64,000 nucleotides of DNA from Simmondsia chinensis (GCA_018398585.1 JAGTTD010000019.1:3571702-3635701); one strand, 5' to 3'; shown: positions 25,501-36,469, counted from the first letter of the stretch. Program-made: numbers and translations. The notes: a model not told the origin generated them from the letters alone.

Positions 25501-28500
25501 CTTTGCAGAAGAAAGCGGTTTTGAACGGTATTTGTCTCAATAATTTTCGTTGTTGTATTTAACAGTAAAATAACAATCCTTTCTAGTTAGAGAACATTTT
25601 TCTTTATAGAGAAAATATAATTAAAAATACGTTAAAAAGTGCGTTTTTAAATTAAAAATACTTTTTTTTGATAAAAGAAACTTGATAAGCAAGGGCCCCG
25701 GTGGAAAATACCCATAAGTCTTAAGGAGGCCAAGGCCGCGATAAAGTTCAACGAAGGCACCGCGTATCATTTTCTCGGCACATTGTATTTTCTTCCGGTT
25801 AACCACCTCTCTGTTAGGGCTGCTATTGCACTCTTTATTAGGACTATTCACCACCTCCTCCCACAGCATCGTGGCCGCTCGCCCGGGCGTGGTGGCGGGG
25901 ATGTCGATCCTCAACGCGGTCCTGGGCTTTCCCAACTTCTTCATCTTTGACCTCGCCACCTCTGCTCCCCCTATCAAGTTTAACCCGTTTCGCTCTAGTG
26001 CTGCTATTACCTCCTCTGTCTCTGACCCAGTGTCTTCGCTGAAGTGGTTGGACTCTTCTGGCGTATTGTTCCCTTCATGTACATGGATAAAAATTTAGGG
26101 ATCATATAATTGGAGATTCCAAAATTTGATTACAATGGTATTTTGTCATGCATAACAAAATTAATGAAAATGGATACTGTTTGAGTATAACATTCTTGAA
26201 CTTTCATCCATCGGTTTAAATTTTTGAAAAAGTTGGTTTCTTGATATGGTATCAGAGCATTGTTAATCGAGAGGTCACCGAGTTAAATCCCAACGCTCAT
26301 ATTAATATATTTCAACCACAAGATATGTAAGGACCTGTGTATTATCCACGCTTCAAACCGGATATAGGAATTTATATGAGAGAGGATGTTACCATGTTCG
26401 TATTTGGGAGGTTAGGTTTAGTCTAGGGGGTGTTGGGTTTTCAAATATTTTTAGATTCCGGAGTTTGAGCTTGTTGGGCTCTTGAGAGTTCCGAGTGCTC
26501 TTCAGAAGAAGGTCTGGTATTAGTCTTTCTTCGTTTGTGTTGGGATTTGAAGGGGTCTAGAAGCATTTTATTCTTCTTTCTTACTAGCTGGGCATCTTTG
26601 GTTTCAATTGGCCTTTGGAATTTAGGTTTGGCTTGAGGTTGTTAGCTTGGTGCAACTCTTTCCCATTCTCCCCGGTTGTTGTAGCTTGTGTTGTTCATTG
26701 TTTCGAATCTTGGTCGCCGTTTTCGTGTTGCGAGGTTGCTGGGTCATTTCTGTTTTTGGTTTGGTTTGCTTCTGGTTTCTAGAGGTGGGGTGGGGGTGTT
26801 CCTGGTTTTTATTCAGGTAGGTGCTAGAGCGGGTGGGTTTTGTTTTCCAGATCTATTGCTTTGTCGGGAGGTTTCCCATTTTGCGCTTTTTGTTGTATTT
26901 TTGTTATGTGGCTTTGTTTCAGGGCTCTTTGGGTTGCCCGTTTGTATTGAGCTTTGCTCTATAATTGTCGGAAAAAAGAGTATACAACCATTCTTGAATA
27001 TTTTACCCACCCAGTTTAACTTTTAGGAAAATTAATTTCTTAACAGGTGCTACTAAAATTTATTATTATAAGAGTTATATGTTGATTTTGCAATTATATA
27101 CCATACTCTGTGTAACTAGAATCAATAGTGTCGAAGATTTTCTTGCTTTGACTTTTTTTTGGGGGGTAAATAGCGAGCAGAGTGCTATACAAAACAAGCC
27201 TATCCATAAGAGTGAGGCTTGAGCCAACACAAGCAAACCGCAAAAATGTAAAGTTCACACGTATTTGACTTATATTTTTCCTAAATGATTGCATTGTGCT
27301 TTTTTTTTTTTTTTTATAATAATTAAGAGGGAGAAAGAAACCTCTAATAAATACAACATGCATGAAACGAAGAAAGTCAAAAAAAAAAAAAATCCCAATA
27401 TCGAATTGCGATTATTTTTATTTTAATAATGATTGCACTATGCTATTATTTAATATTTAGTATAAAATTATGGTCCACTTTTAGTGGATGGCTTGCAATC
27501 ATCTAACTTTAGAAGTGGTGTTTTAGGTTAATTTTTATGCCACTCATAAATGGGACTACTATTCTATTATCAAATATAGGGTTAGACACACACTCTCTCT
27601 CTCTCTCTCTCTCTATTGAGAGAGAGGGGTCAACTCTCTCTTTTGTTTTTTTTTTTTTTTAATAATAGAGAATAATGTTATATATACTCAATTTACAAAC
27701 TTAATTAGGGTTCATTTATCAGGCACTCAGACACCGGATTCCATTAGAATTCGAAGTTAAGTGTGTTTGGGCGAGAGTAGTACTAGGATGGATGACCTCT
27801 TGAGAGGTCCTCATGTTGCCAACCCTATAAGGTTGGGGGTCCTCGGAAACAGCCTCTCGATAGGCTTACACCCTGAAGGGGTAAGGTTGCGTACATCCAC
27901 CCCTCTCAGACCTTGTTTATGCGGGAGCCATTGAGGCACTGGGCCTATTGTTGTTGTTGTTATAAACTTAATTATGTATCTCATACATACGGGATAAAAT
28001 AGCTATTTTGTTTTATGCTTATTTGGTATTGTTCATTAGGGGCTACGGTCTGTGAGACACCAGAATGGTAACTTGGGGTCTATTTGGTATTGATCGCTAA
28101 TTGACACGGGTTTAAACTTAAGCTAACAAATTCAGACAAGAGGAATATTGGACTGGCTGTAATTTCTTTCGGGGCCTCGACTTCTTAGGTGCCCCCTTAG
28201 CTGTTTGCGAGCTCCCTCGCTAATTATCTTAAAAATAGGATGAAATTGCTAGTTTATAAAAAAATAACTATTTGTAGTTAATTTACAATCCAATTATGTT
28301 TTATTATATTATTATAGTTATACAAATTAGATATATAAATTAATTATATAGCATTTTCAGGAAAAAAATATGTAAATTTATTTTTTTTGATATATTAAGG
28401 ACCTGTTCGGTATTGTATTCTACTTGAATTATTAAAATTTTAGAAAGAAATTAAATTAGGTTTGAAAAGAGTCTTCTTGTTATTAGATTTCTTTCAAACG

Positions 28501-31500
28501 GGAAAAGAAAAATAAAACCATATAAATTATTTTTGAATCATATATTTTAGTAAAAAACCAAATACTATAAATAGACACTAAATTTTTTTAATAATATTAA
28601 TTAAATATATGATTAAATATCAAAATTGTATATATATAATATTGTCCTAGGAGAACCTACTAGGCTTTAATTATTTGTTAGGTGGTAACTGGGTCGGGTA
28701 TAACCCCATACAATCAGAGCAATTGCTTGAGGCCTCAAAATTTGGAGGCTCAAAATACTAGGGATTGTAGTTTTAAAGTAAGAATTGTTAATGTTAATAA
28801 TTTTATGATAAATATATTTATAATTTGTTATATTAATATTATGTTATTTAGAGAAACTTTATTATATATAAAGAACCCCATTTGAAACTTTGGCTAGAGG
28901 TCTCAAAAATATCGGGATCGACCTTGAGTAGTAAAAGGCTTCACGTAAAGATAAGTCAAATTTAAACCATATATTATACACCTGATTAGAATTCCACACG
29001 TAAATATTAAGACAGACTCCGTAACGAGAGATTTCATTGCTTGGGTGAGAGTAGTACCAGGATAGGTAACCTCTTGGGAAGTCCTCACCCTCAGGTTGGG
29101 GGCACTGGGAAACAGCCTATCTTCAGGTTGACACCTTGAAGGGGGAAGGCTGCGTACATCCGCCCCCCGACCCTGCGTAGGCGGGAGTCCTTGAGGTATT
29201 GGGTATGTTCTTTTCCTTTCCTTCCGTAACAAGAGATTTCATTGCTTTAATTTAGTGGGAAATAAAGTAAATTCTCATGCGACAAACTCAATTATATACA
29301 CATTTTTACAAAGTGTGTTGATGTATTTTTGGAATCAAAGCATTTCGTGTGATGAATAAACTACTTTATTATTTCTACTAACTTTGGAAATCTACACTTC
29401 CCCCTTTTTTTTTTTTTTTTTAACTTTTTGTAGTCCAATGAAAAAGGATAATTTGAATGAGTATAATAGTGATCCATCATTAAAGTATCTTGGATATTGT
29501 AATCTCTAAAATAAAATCGAAAATTTTAGTGCATAGTTTGAGTATACAATTATTTGTATAATTTTTTTCTCGGTAAGAAGTGAGAGAGATTCACAATACA
29601 AAAATTATTTGTATGATCTTATATATAATTTTGTTTACTTAAGAGGGTATCAATACTCAAGCACTGGATCCCATTAGAACTCCGAAGTTAAGAGTGCTTG
29701 GGCGAGAGTAGTACCAAGATAGGTGACATCCTGGGAAGTCCTAGTGTTGCACCTCTCAGGTTGGGGGTTCTCGGAAATAGCCTTTCTTTAGAGTGAGGGG
29801 AAGGCTGGCATATCCACCCCCAGACCGTGCTTAGGCAGGAGCCTTCGAGGCATTGGAGATATTGCTTTTTTTATACATAATTTTGTTTTTTTAGATGCAT
29901 AGTTTGAGTATACAATTATTTGTATAATCTTGAATTATTAAAACATAAAATTATCTATATTTTCTAATTTTTTTTAACGTCACATATAAATTTTCTTTTT
30001 TCAGGAAAAGAAACTTAAAATTTCCAAATTTTCCTATCTAATGCCTTTTTTCCCCTTAGTTTTTACTGTTGTAAAATTTAAAAAATATTGTAAAATATAT
30101 AATTTATGTTTCTAAATATTTACAAATTTATAAGATATTTTAAATATTTTAAACTATGTAAATTTATTTTAAATGTAAATTTCTAATTTTTTTAATAATT
30201 TTCTTTTTTTTCAAAATGCCACATCATAAAAACCCAACGGATCTAATGTAACATTGAAAAATTTTGGAAAATTTAGGTGTGACATTAAACAGCTAAGAAA
30301 CCAGTCTTAAATTTTAGGTAATTTTTAGTTAAAAAAAAAAAAAAAAACCCTATATTCTTTTATGTAGCTAATGGGTCTAGAAATGTGTAAAGTGATGGAT
30401 TTACTCAAAGACATATAAAAGAAGGATGAAAAGTGATGTATTCTTTTATCTTGTCGTAACCGTAACCAGTGGCAGTCCATTCCGTCGGGTTTATATGATG
30501 TTTTAGCTGATGATCTTTATTTAAGTTCCTAACCTTCGGACTTTGTGTTGATAAAAAAAAAAAGAGAAAGAAAAATAAAAGTACACACCCATGATGGGAA
30601 GCACATAAAATGAAGGTAATAATAATGGGGAATATATCTTTGTAAAGCCACTCTCTCTCTCTCAATTGTTTGCCACTATCCTATATCACCCTTTTATTAT
30701 CCTTATTTTTCTGGGTCAAGTGGTTTTCCCATTTCATATTTATTGGTAAATTAATACACCAATGATTTGAGCACCAACATTCATCCCACTTCAACCCATT
30801 CTTTTCGATAGATAGCAAGATAAAGTCGTGATACAAAAGCAAGCGCATTTGCTGGTTGGATTAGAGCTTGACGGATTATACAAGCTAAAGATCCCAACCC
30901 ACCAAAATAGGTCTTGACTTAGTTCTTTGAGCTTTTGATGGCGATCACGCCGTTATCTAGCTCTTAACGCACTTGATATCTCTCGTGTTCGTCTGATTTT
31001 GTATTGTGATAATAATAATTAAATAGCTTTATGGAAATTTCTTTTCCAAAGAAGAAGGCCTGTAGTATGAAAGATTACATTATATTCAATTTGACTTAAT
31101 AGTGGTTACTTTTCTAACTATTGTGAAGTCGAGAAAGAATTTGATAGAAAAATAATATAAGTGAATGAAAATTTACCTGAACAGTCAGAGTTTTGAGCAG
31201 AGGAAGAGTTGAGACTGGGGAAAAGGCTGAAACGTGGTGACCGCAATGAAGGAGATTTTTTATGACGACGGTCATGGAGGATTTTCTTGAGGTCTAAGAG
31301 TACTTGAAGTTGCTTTTCGGTGACTTGCCATTTCTCTAGTAGCTTACTCTCGTTGTCTTTGTAAAATTGGTTTACTTTCTCGAGTTCCTCATCCAACCGA
31401 TCAAAAAATCTTTTCTCCTGCACACGTCAACCATGAAATACAAATTATTTGTTGTCATTTCCATCGTTATTTTGGAAACATATAATAGTATTGACTCCTT

Positions 31501-34500
31501 TCTAGCTACCTTATGTGATAACTGTCTCGCTTTGATCCCTTTTGTTTTATGGTTAATAAAGAGGAAAGAAACTTCTAAACAGTAAAATAATTTATCTCAA
31601 GAGCAAAAGCAACGAAAACAACAAAAGTCCCAAGATGTTTAAAAAAAAAAAAAAAAAAAATTAACAAGCAAATAGCTCACAATATTAAATACGGCACACC
31701 TACGAAGACGAGGGCCCCAGAAAGAAGTGTAAAGCCATCGCTTGGAGCCTAAGTCTGCTCCATGAATGAACTTTTGCGAAAAATGCGGAAGCTTTGAACT
31801 TGGTTTGTGACTAAGGTGCTTTTTATGGGTGCAAATATGTGCGGTGCCTCCTGTGACTAGGAGAGGCTGTTGTGACTAATTTGTACGACATCTCACTTTA
31901 TTTATTTTGAATTTTAGGAATATATTAATTTGAGGGTAATTATTTAAGTGAAAGCTTGATATCATCGTAAGATTTCTTTTTGTGGCTCAAATTTTTGGAA
32001 GGAGAAAAAATGTTTAATTTTATTTTTAAAACAAATTTTTAGAAGATTTGAGCACAAACTAAAAAACTAATAATCAAAAATATAAAAAAATTAATTCTAA
32101 AAGTCCGTTTTAATTTTCTTGATACCAAATCAACCCTGAGAGCCTTTTTTATATTTTTTAATGAATCCTCGACTTAATTAACTTCTGTGGTGTGTGAGTC
32201 ATCGCATAGACCGGAATTTACCGAGTAACCGAGTTCCTCATCGGCAAAAAAGTGAAAGTACCTCATCCTCTTGGGAGAAAAATGTAGAATATTCAGTCTC
32301 ATTGGCTTCCTCATCCACCTCTTCTTCTTCTCCTTGTAATTCCACTGTTTTGTTCTTCACCTGCATACATAAATTAGCATATATATCCAATTTATAGTTA
32401 TGTTATCTAATTTAACAAATTTCTGTATTTAATTATGTTAAATATAAGTATTGGCCTTTGTTTTTGCATTAGTTTGGTTTCTTTTAACTCTTTTTATTTA
32501 GTTCATTTTTGGAAAATATTTGTTAGGTGAATTTTGCCTTTTCTAGGTTTGCTGCTCCAAACGTAAACCATTAAACTTTTTTTTTCCGTCGATAATTCGT
32601 AAACCATTTAACTAAACGAGTTGTTTTGAGATTTTATTTTCTTATTTTACATATCTATTAAAAAGCAAAAGAATAAACAACTGCATATTAGAATCTCCAA
32701 CCAACTATTTATTAATAAAAAATATATCGATATAATACATGATAGAAGGAGAGTCCTAGTTTGAGTATGACTATCATAGATATCATAGAGGAGATTGTAT
32801 CTACTAACATTTGTTTCCTTCGTGTTAAAAAAAAAAACACTTGTTTCCAGCTTTCACCAAAACTAATTACAAATTAAAAAGAATCTTAATAAGTATAAAA
32901 TGTTTTCAAAATATGATTTCAATTTCTAAAAGGCCCGGATATACAAACAGAGTGTGATACCAAAAATACACTAAGAATATTGTTAAAAAGAAAGCGACAT
33001 AGTGCATTTAATTACGAAAAGGAAAAGATACTTTAGGCCCATTATGGTTTGACAAATATTTTCTATCTACAAAATATTTCTTCATTCAATATTTTCAACT
33101 AACAATATTTTTCTCCCTATATAACTTCGTTTCATATAGTTTAGGAAAATAATTTTATTATACATATTCGTATGATAATCACAACGGTCCATTTGAAAAT
33201 GACACAAGATATTGAGAATATAGAATTATGATATTGACTTCTCATCTTTGAAAAAAACAGAATTCTTGTTTCACTGATTATTACTATGATTCATGTAAGA
33301 AATTACTGAAAATGGTATGAAAAATTTTATACGAAAGCAAACGGTGACAATATTCCGTCCTAAAATCAAATATATTTAATAGCATGTAGTATTTTTAAAT
33401 AATATTATTTTCTCAAATGAAATTTTATTTTTTAATTTAAATATGTAATAAAAAAATTATATAAGTTTTATATTTATTGAACCAGTGGACTACAAATGAA
33501 AGTGCAGGTGGGATGTGGTAGGTGTTGTTAAGTTTTATAAGTTTTTATCTCTTAATAAAATGGTCCCTTTCCGCTGTTGTGACGTCATTTTTTGTGAATA
33601 GAACTGACGTGTCAATTGCTTTTTTTTATTAATGTTACAGTAAAATGACAGACATACCCTTACTCATACTTTATAAGCAAGAAGTTTGAGATGTTATATT
33701 ATGTAGAAATTAACTGTTTTCGATTAATTTATTCAAAAATATGGTTATTGAAGGTATTTTGTCATTTTATTGTAGTATTAATGAAAAAACAGTTGTTGCG
33801 TCTGCTTGTAGATGAAAAATGCCATCATCATGCCACAAATGACCTTTTTATTAATATGACAAAAATTTAGGAATCTTTTTATTAAATAGAAGAAGTCGGG
33901 TCGTTTTTATTATTTTAAAAAATGTCGGGGTATTAAAATTTAAATAACTCTAAAATATGAATATTTTTAATATTTTACATACATAATTTAATTTTAAATA
34001 TTTGTTTATAATCTAATAGTTTTTAATGCATAGCGATCACTAAAATCGTAATAATATCCCCCTCAAAACCAACGTCAAACTATCCCTCCATGTAACAAGG
34101 AGAAAGTTCAATTCGTGGAAATTAAATATTCATTTTGTAAAAAACAAAATAATTTTTAACATTTAATAATTATCTTTATAAATTAATAATACTTTCATAT
34201 GCATATTTATTAAATTAGTTGAGTTTACAATAATAAACGACGATACAAGCACACACAAGTTATACAGAAGTTGAATATCCAAATAACAAGGAACATACCC
34301 ACTGCCTCAAGGGCTCCCGCCTACGCAGGGTCTGGGGGGCGGATGTACTCAGCCTTCCCCCTTCAGGATGCTAACCTGAAGAGAGGTTGTTTCTCAGTGC
34401 CCCCAACCTGAGGGTGAGGACTTCCCAGGTGGTCACCCATCCTGGTACTACTCTCGTCCAAGCATGCTTAACTTCAGAGTTCTAATGGAATCCGGTGACG

Positions 34501-36316
34501 GCGTGCTGGTGTCCTCTTTGGTGAATATCCAAATGACAAGATCATTATTAAATTATGGAAATATAATCCCGTAAATTTATCATTTATTCATTAAATAATA
34601 TTTTTATCAAATAATATTTATCATAATTTTTTGGTGTCTTGCTTTGGGAATGATGCTGTTTTATTATGGTTTGATACATTATTTTTTTGCTCGTTTTTCG
34701 GATCCCGCTTTACGTAGGTGCATCCTACCCTATGTTGCGAGTTTTGTTTTCGTTAATTATTGCAAAAATGCTTAACTTATGAACCAAAAGCACATGCAAA
34801 ATTAACTGCAAAGAAGATGAAGCACACACGAAAACAAAAAGGCAAAAGAGGCCCAAAACTCGGAAAACAGTAAAAACATTTTTGCAAACAGAAGCTTTTA
34901 CATTAAAGGTTATTGAAAATTCTAAATGTATTCAAATTAGGTTTTTAATATTATGTTAAAATATTATTAAGAAACGAAAATAATTTTAATTAATTACTTT
35001 TTTTACAAATTAATAAATATACATCATATAAAATAATCTTATTTTGTTTAGAGCCACTTTCTGGTGGTTCGGGTTCGTTATGGAATGCTGGGTTATGTAA
35101 GGTGTTTCACGCTATCTATCGAAAAAAAATCATATTAAATAAGGTGAATACAGTATTGTTATTGAAACTTTATAAATCTTTTTTAATAGTTAAATAATGG
35201 TGAACCAATAGAGATTTACTAAGAAAGTACACTATAGGAACAGAATGAATACAAAAATTAAAGCGAGACAATGAGAGATTTGGATCTTAAAACACCTTAC
35301 TTTATAAATTGGTTCGTTATAAAATTAAATTATCTAAGTGAATGAATAAACTGAACATTACTGAGGCAGCTAATTAACGTTAAAATTTAGGTAATCAAAC
35401 CTTATGAACTAGTGACACAAAATCCACTTGAGGTTCGTAGAAACTAATCAGAACCCCGTTTCAGTATTGATCAAATCATGATGACCCACATTCTCAAACA
35501 CGATTAATATATATTTCTTCCTCCTTTCTGTTTGATAAGGTGTCCGAGCTAGCTTATACGCGCTTAAAGTAGTCTTAGATTGCACATATGGACCATTGAA
35601 AACTTTCCTTATCTGAAACAAGGTAAGTCGGGGCTAGTTCATCCGTGGTCTTCAAATAATCGTTTGCACCCTATGATAAAACTAAATAGTCGTTAAATTT
35701 AATGTAGTAATCATGCTAAGCAAGGTCTTAGATTCGAAGCTCATTTCTTTCTGCCCTTAGGTGATGTTGGCTCTTCTTAGGGTATTACTATAGCTCATTG
35801 CCTTCTAATAAAATGATAAAATGAAAACCCTAAGACCTAACTCTTCATGAGGTGCAAGGAGCAAAACCGAAATTGGCTACTTTGTCATTTGGGTCATGTT
35901 CGGTCATGTTTGTTATTGGATGGCTTGGTTTCGATCAATCCAGAAGGGTTCTCGTATCCTACTTTTGTGGGGTTTTGGCTTTTGTATTGCTATTCGTTTG
36001 TTACTTATCGAAAAGAGGAGCAAGACCAAAAACTGAAGGGTTGATTGTTGTCGATTTGAATTACGTATGTCTATATGAAGAGTACCTGAATAGGGTCGGA
36101 GGGATGGAACTTGTGGGAGATGATGTCAGCGATGGAGCGTATCGTGTCGAAAATGGAGCGGCCAAAGGAGCCAGGAGAATCAGGAGAAATGAGATGTTTG
36201 GGTTTGCGAGAGAGACGGATGCGTTTAATGTGTTTCTTGAGTTGCCTGTAGTCTAAAAACTTGTCTTTCCACTCAGGTATTAGCTGAGCTTCTAGCTCCT
36301 TTGAGAACTTCACCAT
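13299..36316 (-). CDS. PHO1: PHO1-family phosphate exporter, complete 15-exon gene
   Basis: PHO1 proteins export inorganic phosphate, classically into root xylem; the EXS domain is needed for export and Golgi/endomembrane placement. Exons: 36316-36086, 32360-32262, 31417-31177, 26072-25712, 24570-24522, 21666-21595, 20972-20843, 17731-17611, 17055-16806, 16384-16280, 16054-16010, 15868-15716, 15133-14855, 13959-13820, 13389-13299. Phases agree throughout and sum to 788 residues plus stop, the usual family size. Exons 1-5 encode the tripartite SPX domain: [16 protein letters not shown] start, Tyr23 and Lys27/28 of the phosphate/inositol-pyrophosphate pocket, the [12 protein letters not shown] helix, and basic [11 protein letters not shown]. 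Exons 7-10 hold the membrane helices (from [13 protein letters not shown] onward). Exons 11-15 hold EXS ([50 protein letters not shown]-terminal RETDSDG). Sequence is closest by memory to the PHO1/PHO1;H1 clade; I cannot separate these. Exon 4 is GC-rich compared with its surroundings. No frame damage is seen despite heavy intronic insertion. Confidence 0.96.
14265..14440 (-). repeat. LTR-like repeat fragment in PHO1 intron 13
   Basis: On the minus strand this reads 'tctcacattagagttgg', then 'aatttataagtttaac', 'ccaattggttttaggatgg' and 'cttggacttatatgt'. The same order of phrases occurs at 47060-47240 and, split, at 36470-36915. The family resembles a solo LTR or TRIM end; borders are approximate. 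Confidence 0.55.
14650..14775 (-). mobile_element. Au/TS-type SINE 3' fragment, PHO1 intron 13
   Basis: In minus orientation it contains 'aaggataaagctgcatatt', a 'taagcctctttgaggcact' stem and a degenerate 'gttattgttgctgttg' tail. The head is worn or missing. It is in the same orientation as the host gene. Confidence 0.65.
15285..15400 (-). mobile_element. Au/TS-type SINE 3' fragment, PHO1 intron 12
   Basis: In minus orientation it reads 'ccctcggaaatagcctcc', then 'ggtgtaaggctgcgcatatt'. This is the conserved SINE body also found downstream of the 5S heads at 27.7-40 kb. It is 5'-truncated with no head. Confidence 0.65.
17435..17500 (-). mobile_element. LINE/SINE 3' tail, PHO1 intron 8
   Basis: T-run, then 'atcattataaagggccaaaagcccgcc'. 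On the minus strand this ends in 'tttataatgataaaaaaaa', a tail type like those at 40195 and 59607 in this window. Confidence 0.4.
19537..19580. repeat. (AT)n microsatellite
   Basis: About 22 AT units in PHO1 intron 7. Confidence 0.9.
19886..20095. mobile_element. Candidate MITE, PHO1 intron 7
   Basis: An AT-rich segment begins 'agcgtctatttggtata' and ends 'gggtaccaaactttcccc', which are partly complementary ends. The phrase 'ttttggtttatcatga' occurs twice inside (about 19921 and 19987). End structure is imperfect and no target duplication was confirmed. Confidence 0.35.
22310..22830. mobile_element. Foldback MITE, PHO1 intron 5
   Basis: Left arm 'attttctaatttttaaaaaa' with 'tcacctaaactttacaaaa' is inverted at 22640-22830 as 'ttttgtaaagtttaggta' and 'aaaattagaaaatttaggtgg'. 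The right arm holds the 'aatttaggtggttttc' unit twice. A related element lies at 29930-30345. The arm design suggests a Mutator-like non-autonomous element. Confidence 0.6.
23370..23535. mobile_element. Candidate MITE, PHO1 intron 5
   Basis: An AT-rich segment has partly self-complementary halves ('aaaggagaagcattattttatt' against 'aaaaaatgcttttataa'). It resembles the MITE in the PRORP1 intron in style. Borders are uncertain. Confidence 0.3.
24310..24437 (+). mobile_element. LINE 3' end ('...CTTATCGAAAAAA'), PHO1 intron 5
   Basis: A GT-rich segment with a CA microsatellite ends 'ctgcttatcgaaaaaatat'. The same ending, TATCGAAAAA, terminates the coding LINE copies at 37418 and 43271 (on their strand), so this is probably a short 5'-truncated LINE copy. 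Confidence 0.5.
25190..25385. mobile_element. Small foldback MITE, PHO1 intron 4
   Basis: Ends are inverted copies: 'tatttatgtcattagtccttg' at the left, and at the right 'agagactaatgacataaaaa'. It belongs to the same arm family as 4712-6563 and 59110-59515 but is much shorter. Confidence 0.65.
26420..26990 (+). mobile_element. GT-rich LINE 3' region, PHO1 intron 3
   Basis: About 570 bp of G/T-rich sequence, unlike the AT-rich flanks, ends 'tctataattgtcggaaaaaag', a variant of the LINE tail seen elsewhere here. Its composition matches the 3' UTRs of the LINE copies at 37.4 and 43.3 kb. The ORF at 26688-27026 has no domain and is taken as chance. Confidence 0.5.
27140..27255 (-). mobile_element. 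LINE/SINE 3' end, minus orientation, PHO1 intron 3
   Basis: T-run and G-run, followed by 'taaatagcgagcagagtgc' and 'agagtgaggcttgagccaac'. The sequence at 40195-40285 has the same order of phrases ('agcgagaagctcgcc', 'aagtgaggctcgaagcc'). Together they define a family with a 'ctcgctaattat(A)n' 3' end. Confidence 0.5.
27585..27645. repeat. (CA)/(CT)n microsatellite with inverted GA half
   Basis: CACACA, then about eleven CT units, then 'attgagagagag', so the repeat can form a short hairpin. It lies in PHO1 intron 3 just upstream of a 5S-headed SINE. Confidence 0.85.
27708..27963 (+). mobile_element. 5S rRNA-headed SINE, copy 1 (PHO1 intron 3)
   Basis: Flanked by an 11-bp duplication AAACTTAATTA (27697-27707 and 27964-27974). 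The first ~115 bp align with plant 5S rRNA from its first bases: gggttcatttatcaggcact, the A-box zone around 'gaagttaagtgtgtttgggc', and the C-box zone 'agtagtactaggatgg'. The rest is an Au/TS-type SINE body ('cctcggaaacagcctctcg', 'aaggggtaaggttgcgtac') ending in TTG repeats. The head carries an internal polymerase III promoter of the 5S type. It is antisense to PHO1. Confidence 0.9.
29043..29223 (+). mobile_element. 5S rRNA-headed SINE, copy 2, 5'-truncated (PHO1 intron 3)
   Basis: Flanking 24-bp duplications at 29019-29042 and 29224-29247 differ at one base. The copy begins inside the 5S head ('gggtgagagtagtaccagg') and so keeps only the C-box half. The body ('cactgggaaacagcctatc', 'aaggctgcgtacatccgcc') is complete and ends 'gggtatgttcttttcc'. 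5' truncation is expected for target-primed reverse transcription. Confidence 0.9.
29637..29872 (+). mobile_element. 5S rRNA-headed SINE, copy 3 (PHO1 intron 3)
   Basis: A 16-bp duplication (29621-29636 'atatataattttgttt'; 29873-29888 with one change) flanks it. The head has 'actggatcccattagaact', 'gaagttaagagtgcttgggc' and 'agtagtaccaagataggtga', close to plant 5S rRNA. The body has a few deletions ('gaggggaaggctggcatat') and ends 'gatattgctttttt'. Confidence 0.9.
29930..30345. mobile_element. Foldback MITE related to 22310-22830 (PHO1 intron 3)
   Basis: The left part 'atctatattttctaattttt' is answered at the right by 'gaaaaattttggaaaatttagg' and 'ttaaattttaggtaattttt' in inverted sense. 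The middle is AT-rich filler. It ends in an A-run at about 30332-30348. Confidence 0.5.
34291..34521 (-). mobile_element. 5S rRNA-headed SINE, copy 4 (PHO1 intron 1)
   Basis: Flanking 19-bp duplications TGAATATCCAAATAACAAG (34272-34290) and TGAATATCCAAATGACAAG (34522-34540) differ at one base. Read on the minus strand it starts in the 5S head ('caccggattccattagaac', 'gaagttaagcatgcttgg', 'gtagtaccaggatggg'). It continues into the SINE body ('cactgagaaacaacctctc') and ends 'gggtatgttc'. It is in the same orientation as the host gene. Confidence 0.92.
35040..35130 (+). mobile_element. Short LINE 3' end in PHO1 intron 1
   Basis: A GT-rich stretch ends 'cgctatctatcgaaaaaaaa', matching the terminal sequence of the LINE copies at 37418 and 43271 on their coding strand. 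Confidence 0.55.
35850..36015 (+). mobile_element. Short LINE 3' end in PHO1 intron 1
   Basis: A G/T-rich stretch ('ggttttggcttttgtattgc') ends 'ttgttacttatcgaaaag'. It is called from the shared tail and composition only. It lies about 70 bp inside intron 1, next to the exon 1 donor site. Confidence 0.4.
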
Positions 36317-36325
36317 TTTTCTTTA

Positions 36326-36348
36326 CACAAGAGAGAGAGAGAGAGAGA
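36326..36348 (-). repeat. (CT)n tract in the PHO1 5' leader
   Basis: On the coding strand about nine CT units lie 10-32 bp upstream of the PHO1 start codon. A CT-rich leader is common in plant genes. Length variation here is likely between individuals. Confidence 0.8.
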
Positions 36349-36469
36349 AGGGATTTAATGGAGTTGAGTGGAGAGAATTAATGAGGTTTATATAGAGGGG
36401 AGAGACAATGCCTAGTGCCCTTCTTTCTCAATGAAGAGATGAGGAGTCAAACCTTAAAGGTAATATGTA

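Larger units (their letters stand above)
32361..36085. other. PHO1 intron 1 (3.7 kb)
   Basis: The intron between the two first SPX exons is mainly AT-rich. It contains one 5S-headed SINE (34291-34521) and several short LINE-like 3' ends (34630-34770, 35040-35130, 35850-36015). The ORFs at 35847-36256 partly overlap exon 1 on the other strand and have no domain. No conserved enhancer can be recognised by eye. Confidence 0.6.

Noticed and set aside
25826..26098. Plus-strand ORF of 90 residues
   Set aside because: It is the reverse complement of PHO1 exon 4, whose minus-strand frame is conserved.
26688..27026. A 112-residue secreted or membrane protein
   Set aside because: The frame lies in GT-rich LINE 3' UTR-like sequence; its Phe/Leu/Val-rich product is what such DNA encodes by chance.
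35847..36256. A plus-strand gene overlapping PHO1 exon 1
   Set aside because: It is antisense to a clear SPX exon and runs into a LINE-like tail; no domain is seen.
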